Source: Gammaproteobacteria bacterium (GTDB lineage Bacteria > Pseudomonadota > Gammaproteobacteria > JAADHS01). Taken from it: a stretch of 33,583 nt of DNA. Position numbers and translations under genes: made by a program. This document shows positions 28,307-33,583 of this stretch, in pieces. Below the pieces are notes generated by a model that was given only the letters and a program-made list of their open reading frames with translations, did no database searches and was not told the DNA's origin. The number at the start of each line of letters is the position of its first letter. Position 1 is the first letter of the stretch. The DNA lies in NCBI GenBank assembly GCA_013151745.1, contig JAADHS010000163.1, forward strand, positions 1 through 33,583, written 5' to 3'.

Positions 28307-28863
28307 TACGAAACAGACTCCGTTATTCTTTTCGCGGGATCAGGCCATTTCCAGGTTGTTATATTTTGTTCAATGGCAACCATGCTAATACAATCGACAG
28401 GGCAGGGTGGTAGACAAAGTTCACAACCGGTACATTCTTTATCAAAGACCGAGTGCATTTGTTTTGCCGCACCAATAATAGCATCGACCGGACAGGCCTG
28501 AATGCATAATGTACAACCAATGCAGGAATTTTCATCGATCAGTGCAATCATCGGCTCGGGTGGTGCTGCATTTTTTTCAGAATCTAATGCTTTGGCCTCA
28601 CGACCTAAAAGATCAGCTAATGCAATAATGGTCGTGTCGCCGCCAGGCGGGCAGAGATTAATATCTGCTTCATCGCTCGCAATCGCGGTGGCATAAGGGC
28701 GACAGCCTGGGAACCCGCATTGCCCACATTGAGTTTGGGGTAACAATTTATCGATGTTATCAACGAGCGGGTCACCTTCAACTTTAAATTTTATTGCAGC
28801 AAAGCCAAGCAGTAAACCAAAAATCCCGGCCAATATGGCTAAGGTTAAAATTGCGGACAACAT
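28306..28863 (-). CDS. rnfB: Electron transport complex subunit RnfB
   Basis: Starts at ATG 28863 ([16 protein letters not shown]). Cys motifs [33 protein letters not shown]. Confidence 0.96.
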   Translation of the reverse strand: MLSAILTLAILAGIFGLLLGFAAIKFKVEGDPLVDNIDKLLPQTQCGQCGFPGCRPYATAIASDEADINLCPPGGDTTIIALADLLGREAKALDSEKNAAPPEPMIALIDENSCIGCTLCIQACPVDAIIGAAKQMHSVFDKECTGCELCLPPCPVDCISMVAIEQNITTWKWPDPAKRITESVS

Positions 28864-28870
28864 AAATGAT

Positions 28871-29452
28871 TTATCCCTTAACCAGGCCGCTGAAACCGAT
28901 AAATGCGATAGACATGATCCCCGCAGTGATGAGCGCGATAGCGGAGCCGCGAAACGCAACAGGGACATCCGCCACAGCAATGCGTTCTCGAATGGAGGCA
29001 AACAAAATCAAGACCAAAGAAAACCCAATTGAGGCTCCGAAGCCATAAATGATCGATTCAACAAAATTGTGTTCTTCCTGGATGTTTAACAGAGCAACGC
29101 CTAATACGGCGCAGTTCGTGGTAATGAGTGGTAAAAAAATACCTAAAACGTTATATAAAACGGGGCTGGTTTTATGTACAAACATTTCTGTAAATTGCAC
29201 GACAAAGGCGATAACCAAAATAAAGGTGATTGTTTTAAGGTAGTCTAAACCCAGTGGTGCAAGTAAGTACTCGTTTGCTAAATAACTGCATACAGACGAC
29301 AGGGTTAAAACAAAGGTTGTAGCAAGAGACATGCCTATTGCGGTTTCCAACTTCTTTGAAACGCCCATAAAAGGGCAAAGCCCAAGAAATTTGACAAGTA
29401 CAAAATTGTTAACCAATACCGTACTGATGAGTAGGAGTGCATAGTCGCTCAT
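28871..29452 (-). CDS. rnfA: Electron transport complex subunit RnfA
   Basis: [51 protein letters not shown]. Confidence 0.97.
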   Translation of the reverse strand: MSDYALLLISTVLVNNFVLVKFLGLCPFMGVSKKLETAIGMSLATTFVLTLSSVCSYLANEYLLAPLGLDYLKTITFILVIAFVVQFTEMFVHKTSPVLYNVLGIFLPLITTNCAVLGVALLNIQEEHNFVESIIYGFGASIGFSLVLILFASIRERIAVADVPVAFRGSAIALITAGIMSIAFIGFSGLVKG

Positions 29453-29457
29453 AATTG

Positions 29458-31129
29458 CTATTTTCCTTTAATGCCTAGTTGAGCGGCTTCTTCAAGTATT
29501 GAGCTAATTTTATCCTTTTCTATGCGTTTCATCAGTGGAGAAAATTTGTTAATAGAATGCGCTGTAAGTGGTATAGCCACATCGTTCCAATGATTGCAGG
29601 TACTGTTTAAAAACTGCTCACTTAGTTTTGCGGTTTCAGGCAGAACGGGTTTGAGATAGGTGATGAGTATTCTGAATAAATTGATTCCAACGGTGCATAT
29701 TTGCTGTAGCTCCTGGTCTCGACCTGTTTTTTTAGCGAGAACCCACGGTTTTTTATCATCTATGTATTGGTTTGCTTTATCGGCTAACGACATAATGTCA
29801 CGAATGGCGTGTCCATATTCTCGTGCTTCATAGCGAGTCGTAATCTGCTTTCCCGCCACCAAAAATTCAGTATATAGGTCTTGCTCAGGAAAATAGTCCG
29901 CAAGCTTTCCGGCGTAGCGTTTATTAATGAAGCCGGCACAACGGCTGGCTATATTAACAACCTTGCCAACTAGGTCAGAATTGACTCGTTGTGCAAAATC
30001 ATCCAGGTTTAAATTAATATCATCAATTCCTGAGCTGAGCTTAGTCGCAAAATAATAACGCAGGTATTCAGGGTGTAGGTGGTTAAGATACGTTCTTGCC
30101 TTGATAAACGTACCGCGAGACTTGGACATTTTTGTCTCATTGACCGTCAAAAAACCATGTGCAAATACGGCCGTTGGTTTTCGATAACCGGCACCTGTCA
30201 GTCAGCATGGCAGGCCAAAATAAGGTATGAAAATAAACGATATCTTTGCCTATAAAATGGTATAGCTCGGTATCTGAACCTGCTTGCCAGTAGTTGTCGA
30301 AGTTGATTTCAGGTGACCTGTCACAAAGCTGCTTGAAGCTGGCCATATAGCCCACGGGCGCATCCAGCCAGACATAAAAATATTTCCCGGGGGCGTCAGG
30401 TATTTCAAAACCGAAGTAGGGCGCATCCCGTGAAATATCCCAATCTTGCAGGCCTTCGGTCAACCATTCTTTGAGCTTGTGTTGAACTTCTTTTTGCAAT
30501 GCACCACTGTGTATCCATTTTTCCAGCATATCGCTAAAATGACCCAGCTGAAAAAAATAATGTAGAGATTCTTTTTTTGTCGGTGTCGCGCCAGAAACAA
30601 CTGAACAGGGGTTTAATAAGTCTGTAGGGGCGTAAGTGGCACCACAAGCCTCGCAATTATCTCCGTATTGATCTTCTGTTTTGCATTTTGGACATTGGCC
30701 TTTAATAAATCGATCAGGTAGAAACATCTGCTTTTCCGGGTCAAAGGCCTGGGAGATCGTGCGGGTTGTAATATGGCCTGCTTGCTGGTTTTTTAAATAA
30801 ATATCATGCGCTAAAACTCTGTTTTCAGCCGAATGTGTAGAATAGTAATTATCGAAAGCAATATTAAAATCAGCGAAATCTTTTTGATGTTCTTGACTCA
30901 TTTGCTCAATTAAAACTTCCGGGGTCACACCCATTTTTTCTGCATGCAACATAATGGGCGTGCCATGAGCATCATCAGCACAAACATAATGAACCCGATG
31001 CCCCTGCATTTTTTGAAAGCGAACCCAAATATCCGTTTGAATATATTCAACCATATGACCAATATGGATAGAGCCATTAGCATAGGGTAAGGCGCTGGTG
31101 ACCAGCATTTTGCGTTGTTTTGCCGACAT
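29458..31129 (-). pseudogene. metG: Methionyl-tRNA synthetase, frameshifted (ORFs 30137..31129 and 29458..30150); no C-terminal tRNA-binding domain
   Basis: N-terminal ORF has [27 protein letters not shown] and [16 protein letters not shown]-terminal ORF resumes at [23 protein letters not shown] (KMSKS). The break is a duplicated CTGA on the minus strand (TCAGTCAG on +). Confidence 0.95.
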
Positions 31130-31376
31130 AAAATTCTTTATCTTGCTACGCGGCTATTGCACGCGAAAATAGTTAATTATACCTGATTATGCAAAGAATT
31201 TGGCTGTAATTATCGTTTTAAAAAGATCAGTTTAGGTACAAAAAAAGGGGGAGCAATAACAACGATTTTGCGCGATAATTAGTGTGCACTGTATAATTGG
31301 TCGTTTTTTGTTGAGCCTGGATTGAATAGGGCGACACAGTTAATAATATTTAGTATCGCGGAAAAGGAACCTTCAA

Positions 31377-32468
31377 ATGTCAGAAATATCGCAAATTCAA
31401 ATTCAAGAAGCGATAAAAACCTATTCAGATCCTTATTTAGGAACCCATTTGATTGCCGCTGAAGCAGTCAAAAATATTGCCGTCACGGCAGGTAAAATCG
31501 ACATTAGTATTCAGCTTGGTTTTGCAGCAAAAAGCCATCTTGAAAACTTAAGTAAGGGATTAACAGAGCAACTAGAGACGCACTTTAAGGGACAGGCGAT
31601 CACTGTTGATGTTCAGTTTAAAGTAGAAGCGCGTTCTGTACAAAAAGGCGTCAAACCGATAAAAAATGTAAAGAATACTATTGCGGTAGCCTCTGGCAAA
31701 GGGGGCGTTGGTAAATCTACTACGGCGGTCAACCTAGCTCTGGCTTTAGCTGCCGAAGGTGCACAAGTGGGTCTGTTGGATGCAGATATTTACGGCCCCA
31801 GTCAGCCGAGAATGCTCGGTAGCGATGCCCGGCCTGAGAGCAAAGATGGAAACTCTATGGAACCAGTAGAGTGTCATGGTATACAGTCGATGTCGATTGG
31901 CTACCTTATAGATGATGAGTCGCCGATGATTTGGCGTGGCCCGATGGTCACCCAGGCATTAGGGCAGCTGATTAGCGACACCAATTGGCGAGATCTGGAT
32001 TATTTGGTGATAGACTTGCCACCCGGAACAGGGGATATACAGTTAACACTCGCTCAAAGCATTCCGGTCACCGGCTCTGTGATCGTAACTACACCTCAAG
32101 ATATTGCTTTACTAGATGCTCGTAAAGGTTTGAAAATGTTTGAGAAAGTTGAAGTTCCAGTGCTCGGTATTGTGGAAAATATGAGCACTCATATTTGTAG
32201 CAAATGCGGTCATGAAGAGCCTGTTTTTGGTGCTGGGGGCGGGCAAAGTATGGCTGAGCAGTATAATATTGATCTTTTGGGTACGTTACCGCTAGATATC
32301 TCAATTAGAGAAGATGTAGACCAAGGCAAGCCAACGGTCATCGCCAAGCCCGAGGGAGATATTGCAAAAACCTACCATGAAATTGCTTTAAAAATAGCGG
32401 CTAAGATGTCATTGTTAAATAAAGACTTTAGCAATAAATTTCCAAATATTGTTATTCAAAATACCTGA
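31377..32468 (+). CDS. apbC: Iron-sulfur cluster carrier protein ApbC/Mrp
   Basis: IAVASGKGGVGKSTTAVNLALALAAEGAQVGLLDADIYGPSQPRMLG. MSTHICSKCGHEEPVFGAGGG. Confidence 0.96.
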   Translation: MSEISQIQIQEAIKTYSDPYLGTHLIAAEAVKNIAVTAGKIDISIQLGFAAKSHLENLSKGLTEQLETHFKGQAITVDVQFKVEARSVQKGVKPIKNVKNTIAVASGKGGVGKSTTAVNLALALAAEGAQVGLLDADIYGPSQPRMLGSDARPESKDGNSMEPVECHGIQSMSIGYLIDDESPMIWRGPMVTQALGQLISDTNWRDLDYLVIDLPPGTGDIQLTLAQSIPVTGSVIVTTPQDIALLDARKGLKMFEKVEVPVLGIVENMSTHICSKCGHEEPVFGAGGGQSMAEQYNIDLLGTLPLDISIREDVDQGKPTVIAKPEGDIAKTYHEIALKIAAKMSLLNKDFSNKFPNIVIQNT

Positions 32469-32569
32469 CATTGACATTCTAGATGTTTGTAAAATTATTT
32501 AATTCTCATTCCTAAGTACAGGTTATGTGTCAATCTAAAGAAAAAGTAAGTTGAATTTGGAGGAAATGG

Positions 32570-32749
32570 ATGAGTGCATATATTCCAGTTTTGATTTGGC
32601 TGATGAGTGCAGGTATTTGTGACTACATAGCAAGAAGAAGAGACATAAAAGCAACATTATTTAGAAGGTTAATTGTTGTTATATTAGGCCCTCTAGCGAT
32701 ACCATTAGTTTTCTTTACTAAAACTGAAAAAATAATCCAGGGACATTGA
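32570..32749 (+). CDS. Small membrane protein, 59 aa (not in the ORF track)
   Basis: GGAGG at 32559-32563 and ATG 32570. Product MSAYIPVLIWLMSAGICDYIARRRDIKATLFRRLIVVILGPLAIPLVFFTKTEKIIQGH with two hydrophobic segments. Confidence 0.75.
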   Translation: MSAYIPVLIWLMSAGICDYIARRRDIKATLFRRLIVVILGPLAIPLVFFTKTEKIIQGH

Positions 32750-32860
32750 TAAAACCATGTTCAAAATACATAACTAAAGACTAAATCGGATGCATCAAAA
32801 GCGCGCTCCGCTTAGCCCGGACATTATGTGTCAAATTAGAGATCACTATGAAGCAAGGCT

Positions 32861-33388
32861 ATGCAGGAATATAAGAAAAGAATCAGTTTAATCCACCATA
32901 ATCTTGGTATCCCTGAGTGCTATGAAAGTGAATACGGTCTCAAACTACAAAAAGAAGAAGTAGAGTCAGTAGAAATAGGAAACGATATATACGGACGGGT
33001 ACAAAGGTTGGTGCCGGTAGCTGCAAGTGCCTGGAGCAGAATGAAAGATCATGCTCAAAAAGAGGGCGTTATACTAAATATTGTCTCTGCATTTAGAGGC
33101 GTAGAAAAGCAAAATGAAATAATTCAAAAGAAAATAGGTTTAGGTCAAACCTTATCTGAAATATTAAAGGTTTGCGCTGCACCAGGGTATAGTGAGCACC
33201 ATACTGGCAGGGCTGTGGACTTAACATCAACCGAATGTGATCCATTATCAGAAGTGTTTGAGGATACAGAGGCGTTTAGCTGGTTGCTAAAAAATGCCAA
33301 TTTACATTCGTTCAATCTGTCGTACCCAAAGGGTAATAAGCCAGGTATCTCATATGAACCGTGGCACTGGGCATATAAAGACACATAA
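32861..33388 (+). CDS. D-alanyl-D-alanine carboxypeptidase family protein (VanY-like, M15)
   Basis: SAFRGVEKQNEIIQKKIG...APGYSEHHTGRAVDLTS...YEPWHWAYK shows the SxHxxGxAxD and EPWHW motifs. Confidence 0.88.
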   Translation: MQEYKKRISLIHHNLGIPECYESEYGLKLQKEEVESVEIGNDIYGRVQRLVPVAASAWSRMKDHAQKEGVILNIVSAFRGVEKQNEIIQKKIGLGQTLSEILKVCAAPGYSEHHTGRAVDLTSTECDPLSEVFEDTEAFSWLLKNANLHSFNLSYPKGNKPGISYEPWHWAYKDT

Positions 33389-33543
33389 ATCGGTCTGGAT
33401 CATCACAACATTATCGCTGTGTTGAACAGATTTTCCCGGATAAGCTACTACAGATAAGCGGCATAAACTTTCCTCGTACAAAGCTACCGCGTCTGTTAAT
33501 TAATTGTTATCGTCAAACCGGTTATTATTCAAGTGAGAATAAA

Positions 33544-33583
33544 ATGAGCATAAAATCAGATAAGTGGATCAGACGCATGGCTG
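33544..33583 (+). CDS. dcd: dCTP deaminase, N-terminal fragment cut by window end
   Basis: MSIKSDKWIRRMA matches the N-terminus common in gammaproteobacterial Dcd. Position next to apbC-metG is consistent. Confidence 0.75.
   Translation, partial: MSIKSDKWIRRMA

Noticed and set aside
28864-29001. N-terminal extension of the RnfB track ORF
   Set aside because: It overlaps RnfA out of frame. The conserved RnfB start is [13 protein letters not shown] at 28863.
1-33583. CRISPR arrays, tRNA/rRNA genes, phage modules, toxin-antitoxin or defence islands
   Set aside because: No regularly spaced direct repeats, no recognisable structural RNA sequence and no recombinase, phage or defence signature proteins seen by reading. 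Short or divergent cases cannot be excluded without covariance-model searches.

Overview
The window is 33.6 kb from a gammaproteobacterial-type chromosome. It holds housekeeping loci, including alr-radA, prc, a Lon-family protease, yhcB/ycgL-like genes, nth-rnfEGDCBA-metG and apbC-(accessory)-dcd. A more accessory stretch at about 5.2-14.5 kb carries an MSHA-type minor-pilin operon (mshC/D/O/P/I-like), a PPOX-family protein, a Sel1-repeat protein, a class 3 lipase, an orphan secreted protein and a glycosyltransferase. The main points for a second look are: (1) alr and metG are each broken by an exact 4-bp tandem duplication (ATTG x2 and CTGA x2), in similar codon contexts. (2) A roughly 160-bp MITE-like family with terminal inverted repeats (TATACCCGTAGCG-TTGAGATTTAGGTGT) occurs at least four times, plus a divergent relative and a minimal perfect-hairpin derivative. 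One copy is flanked by an exact 5-bp GATAA duplication. (3) A separate 127-bp fold-back element lies between rnfE and nth. (4) Two small membrane-protein ORFs with strong Shine-Dalgarno sites are absent or mis-started in the ORF track. (5) A possible cassette-like insertion separates apbC and dcd. I found no CRISPR array, rRNA, tRNA or recognisable transposase, and no clearly new defence system.
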